DNA of 38,660 bases from Deltaproteobacteria bacterium (GCA_007130885.1 SLRQ01000050.1:1-38660); one strand, 5' to 3'; shown: positions 16,718-26,474, numbered from the stretch's first letter. A program made the numbers and translations. Notes: generated by a model from the sequence alone, not told the origin.

Positions 16718-17907
16718 CCTCGAACACCGAAACCAAGAGCCTCCTTTCAGTCCGCGATCAATACGGCATGGAAGCGGTTGATGCAGGTGAGCAGCCGGTT
16801 GATGTCGTAATGCTTTGGACGGTATTGGCATTGACGGCGTTGGGCGTAGTGATGGTGTACTCGTCGAGTGCCGTCTTCGCGGATGAATTGAGACAAGATT
16901 CCTCTTTCTTCTTGAAAAGGCAGCTCTTGTCACTGGGTCTTGGCGTTGCCGCCATGCTATTCGTCTCGCAGTTGCGAATGGATATTTTGCGCAAGCTGAG
17001 TGCGCCTATCTTTCTGGCGGCTGTCGTCCTGGCGGTGATGGTCCTAATACCCGGGGTAGGCATGACCGAACGCGGTTCGACTCGATGCTTGCCGGTGGGT
17101 CCTCTGCAGATGCAGCCCGCCGAGCTGGTAAAGTTAGGACTCATTATCTATTTGGCGGCAGTTCTTGCACGGAAAAGGGAAAGCGTTCGAGAGTTCAAGA
17201 CGGGCTTTCTTGGGCCTGTTATGATTGGAACCGTTCCCATCATTCTAATTTTGGCTCAGCCGGACCTAGGTACGACGTTTTTGCTGGGAGCAATTCTGTT
17301 CTTAATGCTCTTTGTAGCCGGAGCCCGAATTTCGTTTTTGATGGGCGCGGTCATTTGCGCCCTGCCGTTCATCTGGTATGCCATCTCTTCGGCTTCGTAT
17401 CGCATGCGGCGTATCATGTCTTTTCTCGACCCCTGGGCTGACCGGCAAGACGGTGGTTATCAGGTGGTCGAATCACTCATTTCCATAGGCTCCGGAAGCG
17501 TATTCGGCGTGGGGCTCGGAGATGGAAAACAAAAGCTATTCTTTCTGCCCGATGCTCATAACGATTTTATATTTGCTATTATCGGAGAGGAGCTTGGATT
17601 AATCGGCACCATGGGTGTGATAGTTTTATTCGTGGTATTGATATGGAGAGGGTTGCGGGCCGCCTTCAAGGCCGAGGATGCATTCTCTGCATATCTAGCC
17701 GTAGGCTTGACGTCACTGCTGGGCATTCAGGCTTTTGTGCACATGTCGGTCGTCACCGCGTTATTGCCGACCACCGGCCTTACTCTTCCGTTCATATCCT
17801 ATGGAGGCTCCAGCTTGCTCATATGCATGGTCGCTGTAGGGCTTCTCTTGGCGATTTCGCGAGGCCGCGGAGGCTTTCTTTCGCCCGCTCCAGGTGATCC
17901 GAGATGA
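16714..17907 (+). CDS. ftsW: Septal peptidoglycan glycosyltransferase FtsW
   Basis: FtsW is the SEDS-family polymerase that elongates glycan strands from lipid II at the septum together with FtsI. The 397-residue protein has a ~28-residue cytoplasmic tail and about ten membrane segments. Signatures are 'GVVMVYSSSAVFA', 'PVGPLQMQPAELVKLGLI', 'LAQPDLGTTFLLG' with the catalytic-region Asp, 'FIFAIIGEELGLIG' and 'LPTTGLTLPFISYGGSSLL'. The segment before the GPL motif reads 'TERGSTRCL' where many homologues have an N-G-A-x-R-W sequence, so the extracellular loop is somewhat divergent. It starts at an ATGA overlap with murD. Confidence 0.95.
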   Translation: MTSNTETKSLLSVRDQYGMEAVDAGEQPVDVVMLWTVLALTALGVVMVYSSSAVFADELRQDSSFFLKRQLLSLGLGVAAMLFVSQLRMDILRKLSAPIFLAAVVLAVMVLIPGVGMTERGSTRCLPVGPLQMQPAELVKLGLIIYLAAVLARKRESVREFKTGFLGPVMIGTVPIILILAQPDLGTTFLLGAILFLMLFVAGARISFLMGAVICALPFIWYAISSASYRMRRIMSFLDPWADRQDGGYQVVESLISIGSGSVFGVGLGDGKQKLFFLPDAHNDFIFAIIGEELGLIGTMGVIVLFVVLIWRGLRAAFKAEDAFSAYLAVGLTSLLGIQAFVHMSVVTALLPTTGLTLPFISYGGSSLLICMVAVGLLLAISRGRGGFLSPAPGDPR

Positions 17908-17971
17908 AACATTGTGTTGCATCAATAATTGCGTGTGTTCGGTGCGCCGTGCACAAAGGGAGACGCTACCG

Positions 17972-19150
17972 ATGACGATGCGCGTCGTCATCGCTGGTGG
18001 TGGAACTGGTGGACACTTGTTCCCCGGTATTGCCCTGGCGGAGGAGTTCATGACTCGCCACACGGACAATGATGTGTTGTTCGTGGGAGCTAATCAGGGC
18101 ATGGAAAAAGAGCTGGTTCCCAAGGCAGGGTATCCGCTGGAACTCATAGATGTTTCTGGACTGAAAGGACAGACGTTCTGGCAGACTCTGAAGAACGTTA
18201 TCAAGCTTCCCTGGGCTTTGCTGCAGGCCAGCAGAATCGTTCGGCGCTACCGGCCGGGTATAGTAGTGGCCGTAGGAGGTTATGCATCCGGTCCCACTGC
18301 TTTGGCGGCATGGCTTCATGGGATACCCGTGGTGGTGCAAGAACAGAACGCTCTTCCAGGGTTTACGACGCGCATCATATCGAAGTTCGCAAAGAAGGTC
18401 TTTGTTGCTTTTGAGGAGGCGGAGACGAGGCTTCCTCCAAATAAGGTCATGAGGACTGGAAACCCCATTCGTCAGTCCTTGCTTGATAACTTCTTGCGTC
18501 CACGACCCGAGCTGACCGAGCCGATACCAAGGCTGCTCGTGTTGGGCGGCAGTCAAGGTGCACAGTTCGTCAACGAATCAATGGCTCGGGCCTTCCGCAT
18601 AATTCACGAGCGTATGCCGCCGGTCCGATTAGTACATCAGGCCGGCCGAGCGAAACTGGATTCGATAATTCCATTGTACGAAGAAGCGGGCCTTCTAGGG
18701 AAGGCGGAGGTAGTACCGTTTATCGATGACATGTCGACGGCATATGCCCGGTCGGACTTGGTAATCTGTCGTGCCGGTGCGACGACCGTGGCGGAGCTGA
18801 CCATATGCCAGAAGCCGGCGATTCTGATTCCTTACCCCTTCGCGGCTGATAACCACCAGGAGATGAACGCTAGAGCCTTGGCGGACCGAGGCGCCGCTGT
18901 GCTCATTCGTCAATCTGAGCTGACTCCGGAACGGCTCGCCGAAGAAATACTGTCTTTGTTGCAGGACAACGAGAGACGCTTGATGATGGCCAGATCGGCC
19001 GGGCGACTGGGATGGCCCGAGGCCGCTCGAGAAATAGCGGACGTTTGCGTCGAACTTTGGACGCGGTCGGGGGGAGCCGCGAGGGAAAGAAAGGCTTTGG
19101 GAGCTCGCCGAAAGGCGACAAAGTCCAAGAGCAAAGAGGGGGGCTCCTGA
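17972..19150 (+). CDS. murG: UDP-GlcNAc:lipid I GlcNAc transferase MurG
   Basis: MurG converts lipid I to lipid II on the cytoplasmic face of the membrane. The 392-residue protein opens with the lipid-binding glycine loop 'GGGTGGH' (residues 9-15). It also has 'VVAVGGYASGPTALAAWL', 'HEQN'-type 'VQEQNALPGFTTR', 'LVLGGSQGAQFVNE' and 'LVICRAGATTVAELT', all GT28/MurG features. The C-terminus has an extra Lys/Arg-rich tail of about 25 residues. The start at 17972 is preferred because AGGGAGA lies about 9 nt upstream and the family begins just before the glycine loop; a GTG at 17894 in frame would add 26 residues unlike the family. The gap to ftsW is 64 bp. Confidence 0.95.
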   Translation: MTMRVVIAGGGTGGHLFPGIALAEEFMTRHTDNDVLFVGANQGMEKELVPKAGYPLELIDVSGLKGQTFWQTLKNVIKLPWALLQASRIVRRYRPGIVVAVGGYASGPTALAAWLHGIPVVVQEQNALPGFTTRIISKFAKKVFVAFEEAETRLPPNKVMRTGNPIRQSLLDNFLRPRPELTEPIPRLLVLGGSQGAQFVNESMARAFRIIHERMPPVRLVHQAGRAKLDSIIPLYEEAGLLGKAEVVPFIDDMSTAYARSDLVICRAGATTVAELTICQKPAILIPYPFAADNHQEMNARALADRGAAVLIRQSELTPERLAEEILSLLQDNERRLMMARSAGRLGWPEAAREIADVCVELWTRSGGAARERKALGARRKATKSKSKEGGS

Positions 19151-19151
19151 T

Positions 19152-20555
19152 ATGACAATGTTTAGAGGAAGGGCGCGTCGGATACATTTCGTCGGCATCG
19201 GCGGTATTGGAATGAGTGGCATAGCTGAACTGCTTCTTAACCTGGGCTATGAAGTGACCGGCTCGGACCTGAAGCGCTCGGAGGTGACCGGCCGCCTCGA
19301 AATGTTGGGGGCCTCCATAGATTACGACCATGCCGGCGGGCAGGTGGACGACTCGGACGTGGTAGTCAGGTCCAGCGCCGTGGCCGGGGAAAACGCTGAG
19401 ATATTGCGTGCCCGGGGACGAGGCATACCGGTGATCCCCAGAGCGGAGATGCTGGCCGAGCTCATGCGCCTCAAGCATGGCGTGGCGGTGGCAGGCTCGC
19501 ATGGAAAGACCACCACGACATCAATTCTAGCTTCGGTCCTCGAGGCGGGAGGGCTGGATCCTACGGTCGTGGTAGGGGGCAAGGTCAATCAGCTCGGTAC
19601 CAACGCACGGTTGGGACAAGGCGAGATACTGGTGGCGGAAGCTGATGAATCCGATGGTAGCTTTCTCGTGTACTCGCCTACGATTGCGGTGGTCACGAAC
19701 ATCGATGCGGAGCACCTGTCTCATTACGGGGGAATGCATGCCCTACGGGATGCCTTCGTGCGGTTTGTGAATCGCTTACCCTTCTATGGTCTGGCCGTGC
19801 TCTGTCTTGACCACTCGGAGGTGCAGAACTTGCTCCCAAGGTTCGATAAGCGACACGTAACCTATGGAACGACTTTGCAAGCGGACTGGCAGGTCAGCTC
19901 CTTGTCCTTCGAAGGCTTGACTACGGAGTTCGACGTTCGCTTCAGGAAGGAGCGGTTGGGTCGTTATCGGCTACCAATGGCGGGTGTTCACAACGCGCTC
20001 AATGCGCTTGCCACCCTCGCGGTAGCAGAGGAGCTGGGCGTCGATCGAAAGGTGGCCCGGGAGGCTCTTGCGGCTTTCGAGGGAGTACAGCGACGCTTCA
20101 CGGTCAGAGGAGAGGCCAAGGGTATAACGGTAATAGATGACTATGGGCATCACCCATCGGAAATTCGGGCGGCGCTAGCAGCGGCTCGGGAAGCCTTCGA
20201 CTCGACCATTGTCGCCGTTTTTCAGCCTCATCGTTACACCCGCACTCGGGATTGCTTCGACGGTTTCGCAACTGCTTTCAATGACGCGGACAAAGTCGTC
20301 GTCTCTGATGTCTATGCGGCGTCGGAAGAACCCATTGAGGGGGCCGATGCCGCAGCGCTCGTAGAGGCTATGGTGCGTCGCGGACATCATGATGCGCGGT
20401 ATACAGGAAACCTCGACGAAACTACTGCTTATTTGTTCGACACGGTGAAATCGGAAGATGTGGTAATCACTTTCGGCGCAGGTGACGTATGGAGGGTGGG
20501 ATCGGATCTGCTCGATGCGCTGAAGAATGAAACGAAATCAAGGCTGTCCCGCTAA
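19152..20555 (+). CDS. murC: UDP-MurNAc:L-alanine ligase MurC
   Basis: MurC adds the first amino acid, L-alanine, to UDP-MurNAc. The 467-residue protein has the N-terminal 'HFVGIGGIGMSGIAELLL', 'GSDLKRSEVTGRLE', the P-loop 'GSHGKTTTTS' with K119, 'ADESDGSFLVYSP', 'NIDAEHLSHYGG' and the C-terminal 'IDDYGHHPSEIRAAL' and 'FQPHRYTRT', all MurC-specific. It starts one base after the murG stop. Its 3' end is close to, or overlaps, the murB start depending on which murB ATG is used. Confidence 0.97.
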   Translation: MTMFRGRARRIHFVGIGGIGMSGIAELLLNLGYEVTGSDLKRSEVTGRLEMLGASIDYDHAGGQVDDSDVVVRSSAVAGENAEILRARGRGIPVIPRAEMLAELMRLKHGVAVAGSHGKTTTTSILASVLEAGGLDPTVVVGGKVNQLGTNARLGQGEILVAEADESDGSFLVYSPTIAVVTNIDAEHLSHYGGMHALRDAFVRFVNRLPFYGLAVLCLDHSEVQNLLPRFDKRHVTYGTTLQADWQVSSLSFEGLTTEFDVRFRKERLGRYRLPMAGVHNALNALATLAVAEELGVDRKVAREALAAFEGVQRRFTVRGEAKGITVIDDYGHHPSEIRAALAAAREAFDSTIVAVFQPHRYTRTRDCFDGFATAFNDADKVVVSDVYAASEEPIEGADAAALVEAMVRRGHHDARYTGNLDETTAYLFDTVKSEDVVITFGAGDVWRVGSDLLDALKNETKSRLSR

Positions 20556-20559
20556 GGCA

Positions 20560-21531
20560 ATGAGCATACGTAACCATTCAAGACGGATCGCGGCGTCGGA
20601 CGGAACTCCAGATTCGGTGAGCTGGCAGGACGAGTTTGCTGCTTCCGTACGTGGATTGGTGAGGCGTAATGAATTATTGAGCAACTATACAACACTCGGC
20701 CTGGGCGGACCGGCGGATATCATGTTCGAACCAGCCGATGAGGCTGATTTGAAGGCTGCGTTGGCGATCGTTCGGAAGCGAAAGGTTCCGTTGAAAGTGA
20801 TTGGCGGAGGCTCCAATCTCCTTGTCGGTGACCGAGGGGTGCGCGGCATAATTGTAAGATTGCCCCCGGATCTAATTAGTACCGAGATGGTGGGCCAAGA
20901 TGAAGGCGTGTGGGTTTCTTACTGTGCCGGGATGTTGAGCGTCGCCGCATACCGTCACGCAATCGAAAATCGGCTCGTAGGACTGGAGTTCTTGCCGGGT
21001 ATTCCCGGGACGATCGGCGGTGCCCTTCGAATGAACGCCGGCGGTAGGCTGGGTGAGATGGCCGATGTAGTCGAAGGCATCGAGGTGATGCGTGTTGACG
21101 GTGCAACATATATTCCAGCGCAGGAACTTGGTTTTGCATATCGTTACGCCGAGCTGCCGGATAGTGCTGTAATTACTCGTGTGGATGTGTTGTTGCGTCC
21201 GGCGGAGTCCCGCGAAATAACCTCCGTTAAAGAACGCGTCCAACAGGAGATCGAGCATCGTCGTTTGACGCAGCCTGCCGGGCGGAGCGCTGGGTCGATG
21301 TTCAAGAACCCACCCGGCCGTCATGCCGCTCGTTTGCTGGAGGACTGTGGACTGAAGGGGGAGTCCGTTGGAGGTGCTCGCGTCAGCACCGAGCATGCCA
21401 ACTTTCTCATAAACGACGGTACCGCCACTGCTGGAGACATGATGCAACTGATCGACTTATGCCGCAACAAGGTAAGGAAGCAGTTTGGTCTTTCTCTGGA
21501 GCTGGAGGTCAAGCTCGAGGGTGAATTCTAA
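20560..21531 (+). CDS. murB: UDP-N-acetylenolpyruvoylglucosamine reductase MurB
   Basis: MurB is the FAD- and NADPH-dependent reductase that makes UDP-MurNAc. The protein is about 323 residues. The FAD-binding region shows 'NYTTLGLGGPADIMFEP', 'VIGGGSNLLVGDRGV' and 'GLEFLPGIPGTIGGALRMNAG'. 'SAGSMFKNPPGRHAARLLE' contains the Ser that protonates the substrate, and the compact C-terminus fits the shorter type II MurB lacking the extra E. coli loop. Starts at 20527 (overlapping murC) and 20560 are both possible; I chose 20560 because it lies after the murC stop, though neither has a strong ribosome binding site. The stop overlaps the ddl start (TAATG). Confidence 0.94.
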   Translation: MSIRNHSRRIAASDGTPDSVSWQDEFAASVRGLVRRNELLSNYTTLGLGGPADIMFEPADEADLKAALAIVRKRKVPLKVIGGGSNLLVGDRGVRGIIVRLPPDLISTEMVGQDEGVWVSYCAGMLSVAAYRHAIENRLVGLEFLPGIPGTIGGALRMNAGGRLGEMADVVEGIEVMRVDGATYIPAQELGFAYRYAELPDSAVITRVDVLLRPAESREITSVKERVQQEIEHRRLTQPAGRSAGSMFKNPPGRHAARLLEDCGLKGESVGGARVSTEHANFLINDGTATAGDMMQLIDLCRNKVRKQFGLSLELEVKLEGEF

Positions 21532-22463
21532 TGGTTAACGAATCGATCTTGAAGGCGGGAACCGTCGCCGTCATACAAGGCGGAAGAAGCGAGGAGCGAG
21601 AGATATCGCTTCGAACTGGAGAGGCGTTCGCGAGGGGGCTGAAGGCTCGGGGATATAGAGTGTGCACCGTTGATGCGGCTGATCGCTTGGTTGAGAAATT
21701 GTCCGAAACCAACCCCGTGGCCGCCGTCATCGCCTTGCATGGCAGGTGGGGTGAGGATGGTTGCGTTCAAGGTTTGTTGGAGTGTCTGGGTATCCCCTAT
21801 ACCGGCTCCGGTGTAATGGGGTCCGCGGTCGCCATGAACAAGGTTGTCGCAAAAAGGCTGTTCGGAGATGCCGGGCTTCCGACGCCGGAGTTCATCGACA
21901 TTCCAGCGGGAAGCGGAAAATCCAACAAGCAACCCAGTATTGAGCCGCCGGTCGTAGTCAAGCCTGCTCGTGAGGGTTCCAGCGTGGGTATTAGCATCGT
22001 TCACGCGAAAAGTGACTTGGACGAAGCCGTGGAGGCGGCCGCGAGCCTCGGAGGACCGGTTCTGATCGAGCGTTATGTCGAAGGTCGGGAAATGTCGGTG
22101 GCGGTGCTGGAGGGAGAGGCGCTTGGGACGATAGAGATAGTTCCAGCTCGTCCATTCTATGATTACGAGGCAAAGTATGGACCGGACTCTGGAACGAAGT
22201 ATCTATTTCCAGCGCCGATTCCAAGGGAGATAGAAGAGCATCTGCGGGCTTTAGCGGTCAGAGCCGTCGAGATTCTCAACTGCGGCGGGGTGTGTCGCGC
22301 CGACTTCATGCTTGACGGCGACAACATGCCCTGGCTCATAGAGATCAATACCTTGCCGGGAATGACGGAGGCTAGTTTGGTTCCGAAGATTGCAAGTGGG
22401 GCCGGGATCAGTTTCGAGGAGTTGTGCGAGAGATTGCTTTTGGGAGCGAGGCTGAAGGCATGA
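21531..22463 (+). CDS. ddl: D-alanine--D-alanine ligase
   Basis: Ddl is an ATP-grasp enzyme that joins two D-alanines for use by MurF. The 310-residue protein has 'VAVIQGGRSEEREISLRTG', 'ALHGRWGEDGCVQGLLE', 'GIPYTGSGVMGSAVAMNK', 'VVKPAREGSSVGI', 'IERYVEGREMSV', 'FYDYEAKYGPDSGTKYLFPAP' and the metal-binding 'LIEINTLPGMTEASLVPK'. All the usual ATP-grasp blocks are intact. It overlaps murB by one base and ftsQ by ATGA. Confidence 0.96.
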   Translation: MVNESILKAGTVAVIQGGRSEEREISLRTGEAFARGLKARGYRVCTVDAADRLVEKLSETNPVAAVIALHGRWGEDGCVQGLLECLGIPYTGSGVMGSAVAMNKVVAKRLFGDAGLPTPEFIDIPAGSGKSNKQPSIEPPVVVKPAREGSSVGISIVHAKSDLDEAVEAAASLGGPVLIERYVEGREMSVAVLEGEALGTIEIVPARPFYDYEAKYGPDSGTKYLFPAPIPREIEEHLRALAVRAVEILNCGGVCRADFMLDGDNMPWLIEINTLPGMTEASLVPKIASGAGISFEELCERLLLGARLKA

Positions 22464-23329
22464 AGCTTTGCGGAAACAGCTCTGGTGATTCGGGCGTACG
22501 GCGCGGTTTGCGGAGGAGCAACAGGCGACGGTTGGGACCCGAAGCAAAGCGGACGCGGGTGCGTAACACCCTCGCGGGAACACTGGGGTTTGTCGCTCGG
22601 CTGCTTGGCGCGGTTGTTCTGGTCGCCGGTGTATTCGGAATGGTTCTTGCGTTATATGGCTGGGCTACCACTAGTCCCCGGTTCGCGGTAACGGAGGTGC
22701 GTTTTCAAGGAATTGAGCGGGCTGCAATACACGAATTGGCGCCGCTGACCGGGATCAAGCAAGGTCACAATATCTTCATGATAGATGTTGATAAGGTGGA
22801 AGAGCAGCTCATTGAGCATCCATGGGTTCAGTCGGTTGTGGTGCGCCGGGATCCGCCTAACCATGTGTTTGTTGCCTTGCGGGAGTACGAGCCGGCGGCT
22901 CTGGTCCTGTTTGACTCGTTATATCTAGCTGATCCAATGGGAACTGTATTCAAGCCGGCAACTGCTGGTGAAGAGCTGGATCTGCCCATTATCTCGGGTG
23001 TAGACGTCAATGGAGGCGATGAGCCGGATCGCGATGAGATAATGAGGGGCCTGGACCTCATTGCATCGTGGCGGGCGGCCGGTCCTCCAGGCGGTATGGA
23101 ACTGTCGCAGGTGCATCTGGATCCAATTCGCGGTTTCTCCCTTACGGCAGTCGATTCCGAAGGGGAGAATCCCGTTATCGTTCATTTCGCCGAAAAGGAT
23201 TTGAGCGGAAGATTGTCACGTTTTTCGAGTCTGTTGGAGCTTCTTTCCGAAACCGGAGAGCGGCCAAGAGAGGTATTTCTCAACAATCACAGGCGTCCAC
23301 AGTGGGTGGTGGCGCGTGTGGAGGAGTAG
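22460..23329 (+). CDS. ftsQ: Cell division protein FtsQ
   Basis: FtsQ is a bitopic divisome scaffold that binds FtsL and FtsB. The 289-residue protein has a basic cytoplasmic tail (about 1-38), one membrane segment ('VVLVAGVFGMVLALYGWA'), and a POTRA domain beginning at 'FAVTEVRFQGIERAAIHELAPLTGI' with the typical 'IEHPWVQSVVVRRDPPN'. A FtsQ-type second domain follows. The ATG at 22460 overlaps the ddl stop by four bases. It is the last gene before a 94-bp gap. Confidence 0.92.
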   Translation: MKLCGNSSGDSGVRRGLRRSNRRRLGPEAKRTRVRNTLAGTLGFVARLLGAVVLVAGVFGMVLALYGWATTSPRFAVTEVRFQGIERAAIHELAPLTGIKQGHNIFMIDVDKVEEQLIEHPWVQSVVVRRDPPNHVFVALREYEPAALVLFDSLYLADPMGTVFKPATAGEELDLPIISGVDVNGGDEPDRDEIMRGLDLIASWRAAGPPGGMELSQVHLDPIRGFSLTAVDSEGENPVIVHFAEKDLSGRLSRFSSLLELLSETGERPREVFLNNHRRPQWVVARVEE

Positions 23330-23423
23330 CGGCGCCCACATAACATAGCCGGGCATGGGCGAGAGCCTTCCACAGGCAGGGGAGACCCTGGCATGTGCAC
23401 AGCCGGCGGAGGGAGATTAAGCG
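23330..23423 (+). other. Intergenic gap between ftsQ and ftsA
   Basis: This 94-bp gap is one of the longer gaps inside the dcw cluster and could hold a secondary promoter for ftsA-ftsZ. GGAGGGAG at about 23408-23415 is the ribosome binding site of ftsA. I saw no convincing promoter hexamers or strong dyad. Confidence 0.35.
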
Positions 23424-24656
23424 ATGGGCAACAAGAACGGAGAGCTGGTGGTCGGTCTAGACATAGGAACGACCAAAATATGCTCCATCGTTGGCGAGGT
23501 CGGCGACGATGGCTCCATAGACATCATAGGAATAGGCTCACATCCTTCGAAAGGCCTTCGTAAGGGAGTCGTTATCAACATCGACAGTACGGTTCAGTCC
23601 ATCAAGAAGGCGGTGGAAGAGGCCGAGTTGATGGCCGGCTGTGAGATCGTCAACATTTACGCCGGCATAGCCGGAGGCCACATAAAGGGTCTCAACAGTC
23701 ACGGTGTGGTGGCTGTAAAGGACAAGGAAATCATGCCTGCGGATGTCGACCGCGTGATCGACGCCGCCAAAGCCGTGGCCATTCCGATGGATAGGGAGGT
23801 CATACACATACTCCCACAAGAGTACATCGTCGATGAGCAGGACGGCATCAAGGAGCCTGTCGGCATGAGCGGCGTTCGCCTGGAGGCCCAGGTGCACATT
23901 GTGACCGGTGCGGTTTCGAGTGCCCAGAACATAATCAAGTGCGCCAATCGCACAGGTCTCAATGTAGACGATATAGTGCTCGAGCAGCTCGCCAGCTCCG
24001 AATCAGTGCTCACGGAGGACGAAAAGGAGTTAGGGGTGGCGCTTGTCGATATGGGAGGTGGAACAACGGATATCGCCATTTTCAGTGAAGGTGCGATTGT
24101 TCACACCTCGGTTCTCGGGGTAGGCGGCAATCATTTGACCAACGATATCGCTGTTGGAATTAGAACACCGACTCATGAGGCGGAAAAGATCAAGCAGAAG
24201 TATGGCGCGGCTCTAGCATCGATGGTGAACCGCGACGAGACCATCGATGTCCCCAGTGTCGGTGGTCGCAACCCTCGAACCATATCGCGACAGATACTAT
24301 GTGAGATCATCGAGCCGCGCGTCGAAGAGATCTTTATGCTGGTGCAGCGCGAGATCGAAAAGAGCGGTTATGGTGAGTTATTGGGTAGCGGCGTCGTCAT
24401 TACCGGTGGAGCCACTTTGTTGGAGGGCATGACCGAGCTTGCGGAGGACGTGGTCGGTCTACCGGTGCGACTGGGGCTTCCACGGGGAATCAACGGTCTC
24501 GTTGACGTAGTCAATAGCCCGAAATTTGCCACTGCGGTTGGACTGGTGCTCTACGGCAGCAGAAACGGAGAAGCTCGCCATTTCAGAGTGCGAGACGAGC
24601 ACAGTTACAAGAAGGTCCGAGGTCGAATGAGGTCCTGGTTGTCGGAGCTTTTCTAG
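23424..24656 (+). CDS. ftsA: Cell division protein FtsA
   Basis: FtsA is the actin-like ATPase that tethers FtsZ filaments to the membrane. The 410-residue protein has the phosphate-1 motif 'VVGLDIGTTKICSIVGEV', the SHS2-containing 1C region ('NIYAGIAGGHIKGLNSHG'), the phosphate-2 motif 'VALVDMGGGTTDIAIFSEG', 'GVVITGGATLLEGM' (adenosine motif), and a C-terminal amphipathic helix ('KKVRGRMRSWLSELF') that serves as membrane-targeting sequence. Strong ribosome binding site. ftsZ follows after 78 bp. Confidence 0.97.
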   Translation: MGNKNGELVVGLDIGTTKICSIVGEVGDDGSIDIIGIGSHPSKGLRKGVVINIDSTVQSIKKAVEEAELMAGCEIVNIYAGIAGGHIKGLNSHGVVAVKDKEIMPADVDRVIDAAKAVAIPMDREVIHILPQEYIVDEQDGIKEPVGMSGVRLEAQVHIVTGAVSSAQNIIKCANRTGLNVDDIVLEQLASSESVLTEDEKELGVALVDMGGGTTDIAIFSEGAIVHTSVLGVGGNHLTNDIAVGIRTPTHEAEKIKQKYGAALASMVNRDETIDVPSVGGRNPRTISRQILCEIIEPRVEEIFMLVQREIEKSGYGELLGSGVVITGGATLLEGMTELAEDVVGLPVRLGLPRGINGLVDVVNSPKFATAVGLVLYGSRNGEARHFRVRDEHSYKKVRGRMRSWLSELF

Positions 24657-24734
24657 GGACACGAACACGACTTTCATTGTAATTGAAGAGATAAATGCGA
24701 CTCTGAAACTGAGCGCAAGACAGGAGAGCGAAGA

Positions 24735-26090
24735 ATGTTGGATCTAGAAAGAAAAAAGGAAGCAGGAGCCAGGCTCAAGGTAGTCGGCGTAGGAGGTGGT
24801 GGAGGGAATGCCGTGAACACCATGATAGCCGCCGGCCTGGAAGGCGTTAACTTCATTTCCATCAATACCGATACGCAGGCTCTTTCCGCGAACAAGGCGG
24901 AGAACTTGATTCAGATAGGGTGCGAGAGCACGCGTGGTCTGGGCGCGGGTGCCAACCCCGAGGTGGGGAGGGACAGCGCGCTCGAGGACAAGGAGAAGAT
25001 CGAAGAGGCCCTTGCCGGAGCGGACATGGTCTTTGTGACCGCCGGCATGGGTGGAGGAACAGGGACCGGTGCCGCTCCAGTTATTGCTGATATCGCTAAA
25101 GCAGTCGGTGCCTTGACGGTGGGTGTTGTGACCAAACCCTTCATGTTCGAGGGTAAGAGGCGTCTTCAGCATGCTGAAGACGGGATCATCGAGCTCAAGG
25201 ATGCGGTCGACACTCTGATCACTATTCCTAATCAAAAGCTACTCGACATAGCAAATCACAACACCTCTTTGCTCGAGGCTTTCAGGAAGGCCGACGAAGT
25301 TCTCCTGAGTGCGGTTCAAGGCATTTCGGACCTAATCACCAATCATGGTCTCATCAACTTGGACTTCGCGGATGTTAGAACCATCATGAGCAACAAGGGC
25401 ATGGCACTGATGGGCACCGGATGCGCCAGCGGAGACGACCGCGCAGTGGAGGCGGCCTCGCAAGCCGTCAGCAGCCCTTTGCTCGAGGAAGTATCAGTAG
25501 ATGGAGCCATGGGTATCTTGATCAACGTGACAGGTGGTCCCGACATCGGTATTTTGGAGGTCAACGAGGCAGCCAGCTTTATTCAGGAGGCGGCTCACGA
25601 GAATGCCGACATCATAGTAGGCGGCGTAATAGACGAGCGTCTGAAAGACGAGATCAAGCTGACCGTAATCGCCACCGGCTTCGCCAATCAGCATCAATCG
25701 CGGATACAGCGCGTGGGGCGCACGGGGGGAGCGCGACGAAGAACGGTCGGTGCCCCCGTAACGACGACGCGGCCGGCGAGTGAGCCCAGCCCCAGCATTT
25801 CCGGGCGCCGGCCAGCGGCTACCGATTCGGTTGGTGGAGCACAGCCGGCTGTGGCATCCAGCACGCCCGTTGTCTCTTCAGCGAAGCCGAGACAGGCTTC
25901 ATCGACGGAGGTCAAGCAAGGACATGGATTCCCCCGGAGCGGCGATCGTGCTCCAGAGCCATATCTGGCTGGTCGAGATGCTCATCAACCTCGTGCGAGC
26001 GCCAAGACGCAGACTATCTTCGAGGAGATTCTGCCCGAGACGGAAGACGAGTACGATATCCCCACGTTTCTTCGAAAAGCTGGAGAGTAA
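24735..26090 (+). CDS. ftsZ: Cell division GTPase FtsZ
   Basis: FtsZ is the tubulin homologue that forms the division ring. The 451-residue protein has the GTP-binding loop G106-GGTGTG, the T7 loop N208-LDFAD that completes the neighbouring GTPase site, a globular domain ending near residue 320, and a disordered Ser/Pro/Ala-rich linker of about 110 residues. The conserved C-terminal peptide is 'YDIPTFLRK' (near residue 440), the docking site for FtsA and other partners. GGAGAGCGAAGA precedes the ATG. The codon use and completeness indicate a functional gene. Confidence 0.98.
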   Translation: MLDLERKKEAGARLKVVGVGGGGGNAVNTMIAAGLEGVNFISINTDTQALSANKAENLIQIGCESTRGLGAGANPEVGRDSALEDKEKIEEALAGADMVFVTAGMGGGTGTGAAPVIADIAKAVGALTVGVVTKPFMFEGKRRLQHAEDGIIELKDAVDTLITIPNQKLLDIANHNTSLLEAFRKADEVLLSAVQGISDLITNHGLINLDFADVRTIMSNKGMALMGTGCASGDDRAVEAASQAVSSPLLEEVSVDGAMGILINVTGGPDIGILEVNEAASFIQEAAHENADIIVGGVIDERLKDEIKLTVIATGFANQHQSRIQRVGRTGGARRRTVGAPVTTTRPASEPSPSISGRRPAATDSVGGAQPAVASSTPVVSSAKPRQASSTEVKQGHGFPRSGDRAPEPYLAGRDAHQPRASAKTQTIFEEILPETEDEYDIPTFLRKAGE

Positions 26091-26126
26091 AGATAACAAC
26101 GGATCCCAAGACCCAGAATCTGCTGC

Positions 26127-26474
26127 GTGCGTGAATTAGCAATTGCCCTGGGCATCGCGGGTGCCATTACGGCTTTGGTCCTCATTGTCAGCTTGCCTTT
26201 CGGACAGGCTGTGGGGACGGGTCTTTGGTTGGTAGGCGTCGGACTTTCGGTCGGGATCCCGGCCGGTGTCGTCTACCATGTGCTGTTACACAAAGAGCTG
26301 CGCCGAGCCGGACACGTGCCTCGAGACTGGATATGGCGTCCGACCGAACTCAACTCCACGCTGTCCGATTATGGTCGGCGCAGGGTTATGCCGGCTTGCT
26401 GGATTGGGGCGGCGGGCTGCGGCTTGGCATTCTTCGGTCTTGCGGTGCTGTTTATGTCAATGATGCTGGATTGA
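26127..26474 (+). CDS. Small membrane protein of unknown function
   Basis: This 115-residue protein starts with GTG 36 bp after ftsZ. Hydrophobic segments lie at about 5-25, 30-50 and 90-113, with a charged loop between ('HKELRRAGHVPRDWIWRP'). I recognise no family. It lies directly behind the dcw cluster in the same direction and may be co-transcribed with ftsZ, but its start has no clear ribosome binding site. Its stop is 5 bp from the end of the convergent gene. Confidence 0.6.
   Translation: MRELAIALGIAGAITALVLIVSLPFGQAVGTGLWLVGVGLSVGIPAGVVYHVLLHKELRRAGHVPRDWIWRPTELNSTLSDYGRRRVMPACWIGAAGCGLAFFGLAVLFMSMMLD

Noticed and set aside
17894..17971. Upstream GTG start that would extend MurG by 26 residues
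   Set aside because: The extension is Cys/Arg-rich and unlike MurG, while the ATG at 17972 has a proper ribosome binding site just before the glycine loop.
24657..24734. ftsA-ftsZ gap examined for a promoter or small gene
   Set aside because: Only the ftsZ ribosome binding site was evident; no convincing hexamers, dyad or frame.
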